Source of the DNA: Punctularia strigosozonata HHB-11173 SS5
Lineage: Eukaryota; Basidiomycota; Agaricomycetes; Corticiales; Punctulariaceae
DNA: 64,000 bases
Reading direction: 5' to 3'
Assembly: GCF_000264995.1 (NCBI RefSeq)
Contig: NW_006767438.1
Coordinates: 536,176 to 600,175, forward strand
Made by a program: the position numbers and the translations under genes. Shown piece by piece: positions 24,774 through 39,144 of the stretch. The notes beneath the pieces are model-generated. The model was not told where the DNA came from. It worked only from the letters and a program-made list of their open reading frames with translations, and did no database searches. Position 1 is the stretch's first letter, and each line of letters starts with the position of its first letter.

Positions 24774-26351
24774 ATGTCCTCCAAGCGCAAATGGGACGAT
24801 CCCGCCGAGGCCGCTCCTGATACTCCGGCCAAGGTCCCAAAGACGGAAGAAGGAGGAAAAACCGCGAGCGACGCCGCGGCCGCTGCCGCCGCCATTGCCG
24901 CCAAAATCGCGGCGCAATACGCGGCAGGCGGACTCGGAGGCTCGAAGGACCCGCACGACGGAGACTTCACGTACGACATCGACATCAACGACGTGCGGAA
25001 CCGGTACATGCTTACGAAGGGCGGTACGCAACAGCAGGTACGTTTGTCTGCGGAACCTGCGTGGCGCTTGGCTGACCAGACCCTCTCAGATTCATGACGA
25101 GACCGGGGCCTCTGTGAGCACGAAGGGCACATGGTACCCCGACAGGTCGAAGGCAACGGAGAAGGACCCGCCTCTCTACCTTCATATTTCTGCGACTACC
25201 CAAGAGATACTGCAAAAGGCGATCGATAAGGTCAATGAATTGCTGAACATGGACATGGGGCCGCTGGTGGATGATAAGAAGCCGAGGGAGAGGGTACACC
25301 ATCTTCACAGTATATTTGGCTGTTGCTTACGATGACCATAGCGTAAATGGCCCGAAGAGAAGGTACCTGTGGGTCTTGAGTCCTTGAGGGCGTTCAACGT
25401 TCGCGCGAAAGTTGTCGGTCCGCAAGTGAGTATTCCCGTATTGAAGTATTGCTGGTAAATGCTCATAACCTCAAAGGGTATCTTCGTGAAATACATCCAG
25501 CAGGAGACAGGAACGAGGGTGCAGATCAAGGGCCAGGGCTCTGGTTTCATCGATCAAGAAACCGGGCGTGAGGCTGACGAGCCCATGTACATCCATATAA
25601 CGTGTGTTGAGCATTCCACCTCGTCTTCCATGTTTGGTCCTTTCATGTCCGCTTATGTTCCTTCTCTTCAGAGGACCAGACGAAGGTCAAGTAGCGCGCG
25701 CCAAAGTCTTAACGGACGACCTTCTCGAAGTTGTCCGCGAAGAACACGCCAAGGTCAAAGTCATTGTCCAGCAGCAGCAGATGGAGCTCCATCAAGCCCA
25801 GATGCAGTACGCCGCTTACACTGCCGTAGCCGTATGTATATTCTTACCCTCATCCCCCCTCTTACCGCGCAGTGCCTGCTTTACTTTTGCGCGTAAGATC
25901 GTCACCCGGGTTGCTTACTGACGATACCTCTTGCGTTTTTCTTGGTTGCTGATTAGTATCCGGGGCAAGCGGCTCCTCCACCACCGGGCGCGGCGCCCCC
26001 GCCGCCTGACGCGCCTCCACCTCCACCTCCAGATGGTAGCGCGCCCGCGCCGCCAGGAGGCGCTCCTGCCGCCGGCGCGTCACAAAGCCCACTGGACGCA
26101 TATGCACAGTATTGGTGCGTTTATCATATTAGTGCAATGAAGCGCTCGGTGGCTGATGGTACGTATGCAGGGCTGCTTACGGCTACGACGTCAACACGCC
26201 TGAGTTCAAGGCGTGGCTCGCGAGCCAGCAGCAGCAATATGGGCAACAGGCAGGCGGTCAGCCTCCAGCTCCGAACGGCGCCGGTGCCCCGGCCCCTCCG
26301 CCGCCGTCTGGACAAGATGCTGCGCCGCCCCCGCCCCCGCCGCCGGCATAA
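24774..26351 (+). CDS. KH-domain RNA-binding protein (KHDC4-like)
   Basis: Seven exons (24774-25037, 25090-25293, 25342-25425, 25477-25601, 25672-25831, 25957-26114, 26171-26351) give 391 residues in consistent phase. An N-terminal basic/acidic lead and an alanine-rich stretch come first. A conserved region follows (DIDINDVRNRYML), then a KH domain with the G-x-x-G loop GPQG in KVVGPQGIFVKYIQQ. The C-terminal third is proline-rich with glutamines, ending in runs of prolines. The arrangement resembles KHDC4/BLOM7-type proteins, which bind RNA and take part in pre-mRNA splicing; that role is by family, not seen here. It shares a 200 bp divergent promoter region with the sterol dehydrogenase. 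The intron at 25832-25956 is unusually long (125 bp). Confidence 0.85.
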
Positions 26352-26535
26352 TCGCTTCGAGGGCCCCGTCGGTAACTTGTTCATGCTTTTCTCGGTATCA
26401 GGCTGTCTGTCTAGGCGAGCTGCGACAATTGACTATGATTTCCGATAATCATCGACTAAGACGACTGTATTGTAACCTGCATCGCAAAGCGGTAGGACAC
26501 CACGCATGGTCGTCCATGTGGTTGCTAACGGTGCC

Positions 26536-29500
26536 TCAAATGCCCATATGGATGTACGTTGCCCATCGCGAAGGATGCAAACCATCCTCTCTCATACGGC
26601 GTGTCACGGCATCGAGAGCCCTTGGTATCTTTTCCATGTCCAATTGACCAGAAGGATTATTCCCGAACAGATCCTGGTACATGTTGGTGGCGACCTCCGG
26701 GCCGTCGCAATCGTTCATTGACCTACAATGTTGTCAATTTGAGCGTTGATATGCTTTACGTGGTACGCGCACCACATGGTTCCGATGACACTCTTGAAGC
26801 CGACGAACATCATCGTCGCTGCGAGGTGCAGTGTTTCATCCGGCAAGCTCTATGCCAGCCGTAAGTCCCGTCACGATTCTGGAAAAGTTTTGGGATAATT
26901 ACCTGATCTCCCATTGCAGATTCACAAGCACTCAAAAAGGCAAAGAGGGCGTTGGGCAGTTGAAGCTCCATAAGGTGTGACGCCGTCAGAGTTCCGTCGG
27001 CCATTGCGAAGCCACTGTAGCATGCCCTTGTCAGCACGAAAACGCACTATGGCTCAGCTCAGAAAGCGACGGCGGACCTTTGGAAGGGATCTTGCTGATC
27101 CTGAGAGCCATGGCAGGCTAGGTGTACAATCGACGCCTCCGGCATTGCCTTCAACACTTCCCCCACACTGGCGTTCTTGCCAATCAGTACCGAAGTGCAG
27201 CGTGCATCGCGGATGTCGGCATCGCAAGCGGATATGATTCTGTCCGCCGCGTTTATCTCGTCGACGGTCTTGGGTAGTGGTGTACAACGGGGTGCCTCAG
27301 GCTGACCGACGAGCAGAACACGGAAGATCGCGATGTCAGACGATTGATCGTAATCTTGGCGTGCTTTGATAAGGGACTGTAGGGATGGACAGTACGATGA
27401 AATCACACAGTCCGACGTGCACACGTCTGTATTCCTTCCATAGTAGATACCGGCTGCATGTACCGGAAGGAAGGTGAAGGGGCCGGTGGGACACCACCAA
27501 AGCCGTGGTCGCTGGTCCAAAGTACATCCCTGAGACAAATGATGGTTTTGGTGAGCAAGCTACGGTATAGGTAGACGTCATGCCCTGACCTGCAGGTTGA
27601 GCGTAGCTATCACCGGATGGACAACCTGATGCCATAGCTCTGCTAAGATGCCTGTGTAGGAGTTCTCGGAGTTCCACTTTTGTTTCTGGACGTGGAGACG
27701 GTGGGCATCTGGAGCATAGGGATAAGACGTATCACGGCGGCGCGCAGTTGTATTTTCGGCTGACAACATGCTGGCGAACTCTGCCAAACGTGCGGACGTG
27801 ACCGAAAGCGGAAGCTGTTGTGGTTTTCCGGATGAACGAACGATGATGGCGTGGGACTGGGTCTCGCCAGCGAGCAGAAGTACGACAGGTCCCATCGCCG
27901 CCGCGGCTTGAAGTGCATAGCACTTTTTGGGAAGGAAGTAGCTTTCGAAACCTGGAGTCTGTCTTACTTCGCGTAAGACCAACTCAAACTTGTCAATAAG
28001 ATGGCGACGCTGAGACATAGCCGAGTCGCTGATATTTCCCCCAGCTAATTCTCTTCCGATAGGCCTCGCAAATCCGGCAGTGAGCGCATTGAGCCGCTCA
28101 GCGAAGTGGGGCGGAAGGTCGTCAAACCGATAGCGATGTTGAAGTGCCCTGTTCCAAAGCACCGATCGACCCTGTTCCAAAATTTCGACCGCCTCCGCTG
28201 TCCGCGAATGCAAGAGCGCGTGATTGGCTGCTTCGATCGCTAATCCCGGCGTGTCCCTGAGGAATTGAAGTCGCGTTTCTGGGTGGTAGCCTGTGTAGGC
28301 TAAACGAGGCAAAAGCCCGACAGTGTGATGATAAGCCTCGAAGACAAGATTGGAACATCCGCTGCTTCTTGCTGCTTGTATCCATCGCTTTCCCGACTGC
28401 AATGAATCTCGGGGATTGCCGTAGGGATTTTTGACCGAATCTCGAAAAAAACGCATAGACTGAAGGAAATCGTTCGGTCGATTCACCAAGCGATGTAAAG
28501 CAGAGAGGTCGTCGGCCAGGAGTGCTTGGATGTGAGGATAGTCCGGTCGTACGTTGGGAATATCAGAGAGGCAACTTTGCCGGAATGCGACCGCCTCCTC
28601 CAAATAGTCGACACAGTTGGTCATCTGTGATTGCGCTCGGAGGGCTGACGCTAGGCTGTCGATGACCTCAATCCTTCCTATCTTGTCCTCCGCTTGGATG
28701 AGGTCCAGCGATTCCCTCAAAGCTTGCACGGCTTCTCGTAGTTCGTCAAGGTTCTGCGTGATGTCCAGAGCGCGATGAAACCGCGCTTCGCCGAGAGTGC
28801 GAAGGTAGACGCCAAACCGGACATCCTTTGGCCCCATGATGGATTCCTTCGACAGGTTGTTCGCTTCTTCCAGATCGGCGAGTGCGTGTGACCGAGTGTA
28901 TCTCTGTAAGAGACTGGAAGCGAGCAAACAGAGATTGTATGATCGCTCGGAGTCTCCTGAAGGAGTAGCCTCCAGAGCCATCCGTCCTATTTGGATGGAT
29001 TCATCCAGATCCTCGGGAATGCCCAGCCGCTCGTAACGCCGCCGCAGACACAACTGCAACTTGCGGGTCGCAACCGTCCGGGACATTGCGTCTCCCCATG
29101 TTGCCACGTTTTCGCGTGCTATCTCCATAGCCTCATCGAGATCGTCCATGTTGCCGGTATGCTCGAAACTGGTCAACAATGCCCATCCAAGGTTGTGCAT
29201 AATTCGACGGTGTAGCGCTGGAGATGTTGTTGCGGTAATGCGACGAGCCCTTTTCAGGGCGAGCAGGGCTGCCTCGAGATCTTCGGAAGTGCCATCAACG
29301 GTTCGGGACTGAAACTTCTTCCATAGCACCCCACCGAGGAGCATAAAAACCAGGCCGTAATGAGGGCTGTCTTGGCCAGTTAAACCGACAGCTTCCTTCA
29401 GCATCGCGAGGGCGTCATCCAACAAGTTCTCCCCGACGTTTTCGTAAATGATGATATGGATATTGCATGCAACAGTCAGATACTCCGCCCTGAACTCGTC

Positions 29501-30031
29501 GCATTTAGCCGTCCGCGCAGCTGTTTTCATGAGAGCAAGGGAGTCGTAGAGCGCGGCTGAAGGCTCAGGGTCGGACAACGCCAAGTAGAATGTGGCCATT
29601 GCTACACAAAAGATGTTATCGGACTCGTCGAGCCCATGCGCTTTCCTGCAGGCTGAAGATTCAAGGTGGGCGGACAGGGCTTCTTCAAGGGGTAATCGGT
29701 GATCGCGCCTCCATAGGAGTCCGACCACCCGCCCCAGCTGATCCAGGAGGGCGGCGCGTAACGCAGCTGGTAAATCGGGATGTTGAAGTGCCCATTGACA
29801 AACGTTCAGAGCTTGCTCTAAATCGTCGGCTTCGTCTATGCACGTATACCGTCGTGTCAAGTGAGATGCCAGGTGCAAAGCGTAGTGGGGAACCTGAGGA
29901 TCGCTCGGGTCAAGTCTCTGCAATGCACAGCAGCACGCTAAGAGAGTGTTTTCGTCCTCGCGAAGGCGATTTTGATGAGCCCCTTCCACCCTCTCCATGT
30001 CCAGAGGTTCGCGCAAGTACCGAAAATCCAT
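26536..30031 (-). CDS. TPR-CHAT protein 1 (caspase-like protease)
   Basis: Five exons (27590-30031, 27078-27529, 26903-27014, 26773-26849, 26536-26722) give 1089 residues. About 750 residues of helical tetratricopeptide-type repeats come first, with repeated motifs such as D-L-x-E-A, typical of protein-protein interaction scaffolds. A C-terminal CHAT domain, a caspase-fold cysteine peptidase, follows. The entry motif is LWWCPTG. The catalytic dyad is visible as HLACHG (His954) and LSACES (Cys995), so the protease looks active. The last exon reads SRWATYIHMGI, as in the paralogue at 40644-44496. Bacterial TPR-CHAT proteases act in defence and some fungal CHAT genes sit beside gasdermin-like genes; the job of this one is unknown. 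No gasdermin was recognised nearby. Confidence 0.88.
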
Positions 30032-30985
30032 TCTGATTGTCAGACGTGTCAGCGCGTCCGATCATGACGAAACAGAAATTTCAATCGATGGATGCTCACT
30101 GAGGACGGTAGAACCTCTGTCCCGCTATGAATTCCAATCTCCGGAGAAGTAGCTACGCTTCGACGGAGGGTCGAGAGTGAATCTTATATATGTCTTGGCC
30201 TTGGTAGTTGGTCAGTGCGCGTTCGGTGCGGGAATGGCCTCATCCTAAGCGAACGTAATGCGTAACAGCTATACGCCTCGCGTCAAGAAAGTGTAATAGG
30301 CGTCCCGCTATCCGCTCACCTCGGGATCGACAATTACATTGTCATTACGACCTTACGACCAGCAACCGTTCGGCCAAACTTGTGCGAGATTGATGTTGCC
30401 AGATAGCATGAACAACAATATTTTGCAGTAGGCGATTGACGGTAACCGATATGAAAGACGACCAGAGGTCTACCGTCTACGCCGAAGATCATCGATCATC
30501 CGTGGCTATCGGGGGCTTAGTCACGTCCGTCACAATCGTGTGTCATCCGGTCACTCGCTCATTTCATCCTTCCTTGTCTCAAATGGGCAGACCTCACCTT
30601 GGATCCACTCTTCATTGAGGCCAAGAACCCGTTTCATGGAAGCCTGAATTTGGCGCAGGTGCAAGTTGATGGCGCTGATCGAAATGGAGAACCCTCACTG
30701 CCGGGGTGTTGCTTGTCTCGATACCCTCACCGACAAGGAAGGGATGAAGAACGGCAACGATCATTGCAGATTGCAGCGCGAGACGCGCCCTTAACCGATG
30801 GCATCGCACCTGTCCCGTGCGGGGCGGAGCCTTCGAGGACTAGACTCGAGATATGCTTGCGACAAATATATACACATAAACCTGCGATGCAGCACTCGAT
30901 ACTTTGAATGTCGCACTCCTTGCAATACACCTAGGCGACCATCACGGGTCTATTTGAAACCATGGATGCGCTCTGATACATGGCA
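30032..30985. other. Intergenic, no gene seen
   Basis: This separates the start of TPR-CHAT 1 from the end of the first seven-TM gene. It should hold the TPR-CHAT promoter. Only short noise frames are present. Confidence 0.5.
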
Positions 30986-32368
30986 TCAGTTGCAGGATGC
31001 GGCGATGAATCGCGCGGTGAGCATGCTTACATCCACCGATACTTCGGTCTCGGAACCGTTCAGCGGTGCCGCGATGAGCTTCCGTACTATACCTCGCGCA
31101 GGGCGCGTTTCCGGGACTTGAGCGTAACGTCGCGCAGCGTTCAAACTGTCGAAGTTCAAACCTTTCAGCTCACTGTAAGTCGAGTTATGTGCTTACGACG
31201 CAAACAGGCTGTTCGAGCATACTGGTAGGTATAAGTCAGTAGTCGTCAACAAATAAGCGACATCTCGAGGAACGTACTCTTGGCGTAGAACATGTCAACT
31301 GCGATCCACAGCACTGAATGAACAGTGAGAAGGCATGTCGATATCCTTGTCGCTCTGTGTTCCGCACTTACCATTTTGTGGCATAGCCGCGCACTATGTC
31401 AATCAAAGCAACCATGTCAGCACATCGTCTTAGTACGACGAACACCGCTTACAAGGATCAACATCGCGAAGCAAGTCAAACTGGATGTCTTCATGTTATC
31501 GCGAAGTAGAAATATGAATCAGTCTCAAAACATGCCTCGTGAGCAGGCTGGTCTCTGAAAGCGGGATCTCACTGCGTGCCAAGCGGGAAGAAAATAAAAC
31601 GAACCTATGGTCCATGCGGCAATCTTGTCAAGTAGCAAAGACATCCTTCGAGAGGGAAATTTTCAGATGAAATCCAAACGGCAATGGAAGTGGTCCGACC
31701 TCTTGAACTCTGAGTGCTGTGCTTTCAAGGAATAACAGAGACCAGTGGTGTTGAACAGGTCCAGTATAAGAGATACGGATATCGCAAGCAGAACAATCCA
31801 AGAAGAATTATTCATGAATGGCTCGAGATGCCCCGCTTGCATCGCTTTTGTGCCAGCGGCAATTCTTGCACCAAAGTGAACAAGCGCCAGTCCCCAGCCA
31901 ATCATGGCGAGGTCTAGAGAACGTGATAGTTTCCACAGGCGATAGGTAGAGAACGCCTAGGACTGATATCAGCAATGCTAGGCGCGCTCACAAAATCGGC
32001 AGTACCTGCGCTGAAGCGGCGACGGTACCGCCTACAACAATCATCACGGCAAGCGGCCAAGGAATGAATGTGACGTGGTCTAGTTTTCCAAAATGAGTGA
32101 CGATGATGTCGTACAAGTATATCCAAGAGAGCACAACATGGAAGGTATCGAGAAACCTAAGAAAAGACGGGTGAATCGTATACCATGAGTCCTTGGATAG
32201 TTCGCCGACATACCATACGGCTGCGGCCATCATTCGAAGGAGGAGGCTTCCCGATGCACCAGTGGTATGATACGCATAGGCTTGCGCATTCATAACACCA
32301 TACAGCAACGTAGCCACCAGTGTGCCAACCTGCAGGGCACCAAGGGAGAGTTCGGGTTGAGAGACCAT
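30986..32368 (-). CDS. Seven-TM fungal membrane protein (DUF6534-like), copy A
   Basis: The gene starts MVSQPELSLGALQVGT and is cut by many short introns. One is placed firmly where VW joins FLDTFHVV. Successive hydrophobic blocks (LVATLLYGVMNAQAYAY, FHVVLSWIYLYDIIVT, LAVMIVVGGTVAASAQ, LAMIGWGLALVHFG, WIVLLAISVSLILDLF, WIAVDMFYA) fit a seven-helix protein of the agaricomycete DUF6534 type. The C-terminal tail is Ser/Arg-rich and probably cytoplasmic. The function of this family is not established. It is a tandem paralogue of the gene at 33438-34953 with the same helix order and similar intron positions. The junctions after about 31650 were inferred by comparison with that gene and are less sure. 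The stop at 30986-30988 depends on them. Confidence 0.65.
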
Positions 32369-33437
32369 ACCGATTGCAGGAAGGGAGTCAAGTCGACTAA
32401 CTCGGTCAGTCAAGAGCCTCAGTAGCCCTTTATATAACGAATAGCTGCATCGTGAGCTGCATCGTGAATCACAATCCCGCATTCACGATTGCCGTGAGAC
32501 CTATCTCGTCTGGAACGGACCCAATAGTGGGCGGTAAAGGAGGCGTTCTCAGTAACTAGACGATACCAAGAATATGCCCAGTATTCCGAGAGTAGCTGTA
32601 GCATCCGAGTCTCCGGAAGATTCAGGATTCCCCAGCCACACTCAGTATGGCAGACTGATTTGAACCCAAGCGTGTAATCGGACACCCTGCCAGTGATGTC
32701 GCAATCGATTCCTTCACTTTTGAGACCAGATGCTGCCACTATACCTTGACTTCTGTACCGAGCATTATAACCTGAAACAAAGTTGAACAGGCGGATGGAA
32801 AGACGGGACTGTATTTCGAGGTGATCGGGTGGTGGCGCCTCGTCAGCGGCGAACTTGACAGTTGCTATCCTGCACTTATCGGAGGCACCGGTACCACATT
32901 CCTAACATGGAGAGCGAGTCTTTTATCGGGAATGCAAGCTGAACAGGTAGTTGCAGAATCAGTTTGCTGCCACATTCTTCGGAAGCTGCCAGGCTCATTG
33001 ACCTAAAGCATGGGAAGCTAATAACCCAAGACGAGCGTGCTAGAGGAAATCGCCATGAGATCCAGTTCATAGAGCCCTTCGGTGCCGGTGTCGTACTCGA
33101 TGGGCAGCAGTTACTCCAAACGACGTGGTGGTAAGCGCTCCAAGTTGGTGTGATGCTCACACGCGCTGCCAACCGCAGATAGGTACTGTACCGGTGCTGC
33201 CACATCATGCAACTACATGCATATACATGCACCAATCATGAACTCTACTTCACCGGCATCAAGCACGTTCGTGCTCTCTACCTGCGCAATGTCCACAATA
33301 GCAGGAACATGCCAAGCAGTACAGGTGATGTGAACGCAAGACCCTATTACTAGCTATATTCCAACGCCGCAGAACCCTACATCAGAACTCACCACCGCCA
33401 TCGATCTCCTGTGCATGCCTCGGTTGCAATCTTCCAT
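32369..33437. other. Spacer between the tandem membrane genes
   Basis: Should hold the promoter of copy A and the 3' flank of copy B. Frames of about 100-120 codons here lack helices or motifs of the neighbouring genes. No gene seen. Confidence 0.5.
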
Positions 33438-34953
33438 CTATATATCGCCGAGAAAGGCCGCGATACGATGGAAACGTCTACTCAAGCTGCATGAGAGCTG
33501 TCCGCCGGCGGAGCCGGAGACTGGATGGGCGTTGGTCATATCAGCGTCGTAACGGTCTCCATCGATGAAGATGCGTACATCCAAGGACACTTTACTGTAG
33601 GAAGCAGCAGATGTGTTGGAAATCTCGATGGTATCCCTGAACGCATTACGCTGATTTGACTGGTATGGATTTGGCTGGTTTGCAAGGGTTCCAAGTTGGC
33701 TTAAGCGCCGCCCAGCGTTCAGGCTGTAGGACGGGCGAGGATTAGCAACGCGTAGATGAATACTAGAGCCTAAACGTACGACGCGAACATGCTGTTAGAG
33801 AAGACTACAATATGTTTTCACCTCATCATCAACAGTTTTCCGCCGAAGCAGGTCGACTCACTCTTGGCATAGAAGATGTCAACGGCGATCCACAACGCTG
33901 CAAGCATGCATCAGGACGACAAAGAATGGATTAAGTGCAGGGCTATACCGTTATGTGGCATGGCTGCACACTAGCTCGCATGGATAAGTCAGCTAGATGC
34001 TCAGTAGATTTCCTCAATTTATCACGCACAAAGATCAACATGAAGGCACACGTTACACTGTGTTGACACCGTAAATTGCCTGAACTCGTGCAGACAATGT
34101 CATATGAGTGAATACCTCGTGATCAAGCTCGTCTCTGATATCACCGTCAGTATCAAAGTATGCATATGGCATGAACAACACTCACCTATCGTCCATGCAA
34201 TCAAATGGTCGAATATGGAGGATGTTCTAGCATAAGTGAGTCATTCCTGCTGACCTGACACCAAATGTTCGAATACCTCGTGAACATCGTTTGTTGCTTG
34301 TTCAGGTAGTAACACAGCCCAACAGTGTTGAAGATGTCCAACACCAGCGAGTCAGCGATCGCAAGGAGAGCAACCCATAGATATCGTTCGGCAAAGACCC
34401 CGAGCTGTTTGATTTCCGAAGCCAGGATGCCGACCGCAAGTATCGCGCCAAGGTGGATCATAGCCAACACCCAGCCGACGATGGCGAGATAGAGCGACCG
34501 AGACAATCTCCAAAGGCGGTAGGTGAAGAACGCCTGTATATGAGCATTGAATGAAGAAACTCCATGGTAGACGGGCGTATGATGCTTACCTGCACGAGAG
34601 TAGCTACCGTCCCCCCTATGACCACTGTCGCGGATAGAGACCAAGGGACCGAAGTAAGATGGGCCGGCTGCCCGTAGTAAGTAACAGTGGCGCTGTACAT
34701 GTATGCCCAGGAGATGGCAGCATGCAATGTTTCGAGAATCCTATCGCAAGAGACATGATTATAAGAAACGATGAAATGATCATCGCGAGAGTCCTCACCA
34801 TACAATCGTGGCGAATGCACGGATGCGACTACATCCTTGGATATCGGCGGTGTAGTACGTGTACGCTTGGATATTCATCACTCCATAGAGTAGAGTGGAT
34901 ATCAATGTACCGATCTCCAAAGCGCCCAGTGTAAAATCAATCGGCGAAGGCAT
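33438..34953 (-). CDS. Seven-TM fungal membrane protein (DUF6534-like), copy B
   Basis: The gene starts MPSPIDFTLGALEIGT and shows the same order of membrane helices as copy A: LISTLLYGVMNIQAYTYY, HAAISWAYMYSATVTYYG, ATVVIGGTVATLVQ, YLAIVGWVLAMIHLG, LWVALLAIADSLVLDIF, MPHNALWIAVDIFYAK. The final coding stretch is NSMFASLNAGRRLSQ and a Ser/Thr-rich tail of about 70 residues. Numerous 50-70 bp introns separate short exons. LNARRxL-type sequence after the last helix is a hallmark of this agaricomycete membrane family. No enzymatic motif is visible; a receptor- or transporter-like role would be guesswork. Copy A is about half identical by eye, so this looks like a fairly old tandem duplication. 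Terminal exons are less certain than the core. Confidence 0.68.
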
Positions 34954-35732
34954 ACTGAAGACAGAAGCAGAAAAAGATCTGAAAGGCAAGAAAACCGGTT
35001 GTTATCTCTAACGTCAGCCTCGTCGCTTATATGCCACTGGCAATGCGAGCTCATATCATGAGTACACTGAGTCTCATAGAACAAGGAGCTCCAATCGCAA
35101 CGAGAAGAGGCCAACGCCGATGCACGAAGGTGCATTGATGCAATGCCACTTGATTCATCCAAGAATATCACAGCACGGGTTCAACGGGATCAGATACGGC
35201 GGTGCCTTCGGGGGTAGGATGTTGTCCAAGTCTACCTGAGGGTTCACCATCAGTGCACAGCAAAGTCAAGAGCATTGTACTCAAATACCCCGCGCGCTGC
35301 ATCGCCAAGCATCATGCGTGATGTCGCCTTGGTTCTTGTACCATTAGGCCGAGTTATAGCCGAGTCTGCATAGCTATCATCGAACAGCCTTGGTCCATTC
35401 AGGACGTAGGGAAGCCAGCCGAGCAACAATCATAGGAGGGAACTCGAGTTACTCCAGCGACTGTGCCCAGTGGCTGGTAATATTTGGACAAGACTGATGC
35501 GGTCTGTGCGATACCATGATCACTAGATCTTGGGCTGTTGGAAAGTGACCAGTCATTCTAGACTCAAAGCGCAAACACCTAAGCCGCTCGAGAGTAACGT
35601 CCGTCGTCGAGACCGTGGTGGCCTGAAAATCTGAGTGTGACCATTTGACACGTCTGTCACAAACGCGTCGCCCGTTACTGTAACACGCCTTCTCCGTCCC
35701 TCCTCATATACTTACTTGACATTCTGGTACGA
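34954..35732. other. Divergent intergenic region
   Basis: Lies between the start of membrane copy B and the start of the conserved unknown gene, so it should contain both promoters. No domain-bearing frame is present. Confidence 0.5.
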
Positions 35733-36869
35733 ATGGCGCCGCTCGCGGAATCCTCAGCCAATGCCCGCGCCGGCTCGAAACGCAAACGCGTTATCGTAGT
35801 CGCAGGAGGAGGTACGTCGTATGCCTCTGTTCACACATTGTATTCTGACGCGACGCTCTTCTGTGCGATGCGCCTGGCTTTTCTTCTCCATCCCATGCCT
35901 GCCACAATAACAGTCGAACTCGATTTGGAGCGCATAGACCCGCGCGTTCCAGCGAGCGCAGACGTGATCGAGGCCATGAAAGCTCGCATCATCCAGGTAC
36001 GCATTCGAACTCACACGACCGTGTCTGCCCCGACGCGTCCGGCTTCTGATTCTGACGCGTCTTTCAATATAGCTTGAGAACGAACTCGAGCAGTCGGAGT
36101 CGGAGCATGCCGCCAAACGCGCCCGCAAGACCCCCAACCTGACGAACGAGGCGGGCCCTTCCTCCTCGAAGGCGGCTGCTGCCACTGCGAAGACGGAGGA
36201 GAAGAAACGTCGGCTTATCTTAAAGCGCATTTTTGATCAGCGAGTGCTCACGTTGCGCCTACCTCGATGCAAATGTGCTTATATACGCGCGACAAACCCC
36301 CCAGATTGAAGAAGGGCTGCAAGTCGGATACGTGCAAATTCCAAGGGAGCCCGAAGACGGTCAAGGTGGATGATGTGATCGACTACGACGACTTCCAGGC
36401 GATTTTCCGCCCTGGAGAGATCGGGACTCTCATCCAGCCGACACCGGAGAACAAGCCCAAGTCGACAGTGACGATCATCCACTACGTAAGCCTTGTCAGG
36501 TTCCGCCTCCGCATAAGCCGTCCTGATGACATTTCGTTCTATAGAACTCGGCGCAGGTGTCTGCTCTGTTCGGAGACGAGATGAAAGAGCTGAAAGGCAA
36601 CATGTGGACGATAGGCGGTAGGTCCACGTCGTTGTCCCGTGGGCTACTCTCGGCGCTCACATATCCACTATATAGGCGCGCCTTATTTCTCAAAGTCCGT
36701 CAAGCGCGGGCAATGCACGGTCGTCGTCGACGGCGCGCAACTCAACTACGCAAAGAACGGAATGAAGTGCACTATCAAGTTCGACGTCCGGCAGCAGGAT
36801 GGTGAATACGACGAATACGACTCGGACTCCGACAATATGTTCATGCGACGCGGATGGTTGCGCTACTGA
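35733..36869 (+). CDS. Conserved protein of unknown function
   Basis: Six exons (35733-35811, 35914-35996, 36073-36251, 36305-36485, 36545-36617, 36676-36869) give 262 residues, all phases consistent. The N-terminus is basic (GSKRKRVIVV) and could be a nuclear signal. A helical, charged stretch follows (LENELEQSESEHAAKRARK). The C-terminal half is a compact domain with KGCKSDTCKFQGS, IGTLIQPTPENKPKS and FSKSVKRGQCTVVV, ending in an acidic D/Y/E-rich tail. I do not recognise the domain. Its clean splicing and ordinary codon use mark it as a real, constrained gene. Confidence 0.75.
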
Positions 36870-37083
36870 TACACCCGTACCCGTCTTTGTCTTCCTTCCA
36901 CCCTCCACCTGTTTCGCAGTTCTCGTCCACGGTGACCATATTCGAATTTCCCTCAGCTGAAGCCTTGTATAATCCGCTCATTTTATGCGCCATGTAATGC
37001 TGACCGTACATGCCCTGCTCTGTGCATATTTACCGTATCATACATAGCAACAATAAAGATGACATACAGACACTCGCAAAGCT

Positions 37084-38478
<1,395 letters not shown>

Positions 38479-39144
38479 CTTGAATAGAGCGTTGGCGAGT
38501 ATGAGCTGGCCGTCAATACCGACCGCCAAGCATCGTGAGCGCTTGATGTATGCTGGGCTCTGGTACTTTCGAGCGGAGCAGCTGATGAATCAGCTATAGA
38601 ACGACATGGGTCGCGACGCGCGTTCGGCTCCGTCGTTGGACCGTCCTTGGCTCGCGGTTGTTGGGTAGGGTATTGAGCGATATGAAGGGATGAACGATGA
38701 AGACTGCTGGATGCGGAGAAATGCCTCCGTGGACATCGGCGCCTGGGAATGAGCCGGCGATGATGATGTCAGCAACCGCGATAGGTCATTGCTCCCACGC
38801 TCCGAAGAAGACGGACTGAGGGAAAGTGCGGGGTCAATGATCCAGTGATCTGTCAAGGATGGGTCGGAGGGCGTGCGAAATCGGTTGCGTGCCTCTCAGC
38901 AGGGTGATCAGCATCGTGCGTACTGAAACGCTACATCTTGTTCTTCTCGAAATGCGGGCGATATGCTCCAGAGCATCGGTGTGTCCGATCTCTCGCTGGG
39001 GCCATATTATCCTCGATGCATAAGAGCCCGTCGATCATTTCAAACAAGTACAATGACCCATGGAGAACGCATGGCTTTGAGAGTTTACCAAGGGGGGGCA
39101 GAGGCGGGACAGTTCGGGGTAGAGTTCTGAAGCGCGTTCAGCGT
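38479..39144. other. Intergenic, no gene seen
   Basis: Holds the promoter of the aldo/keto reductase and the 3' flank of the second MYND-like gene. No supported gene. Confidence 0.5.
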
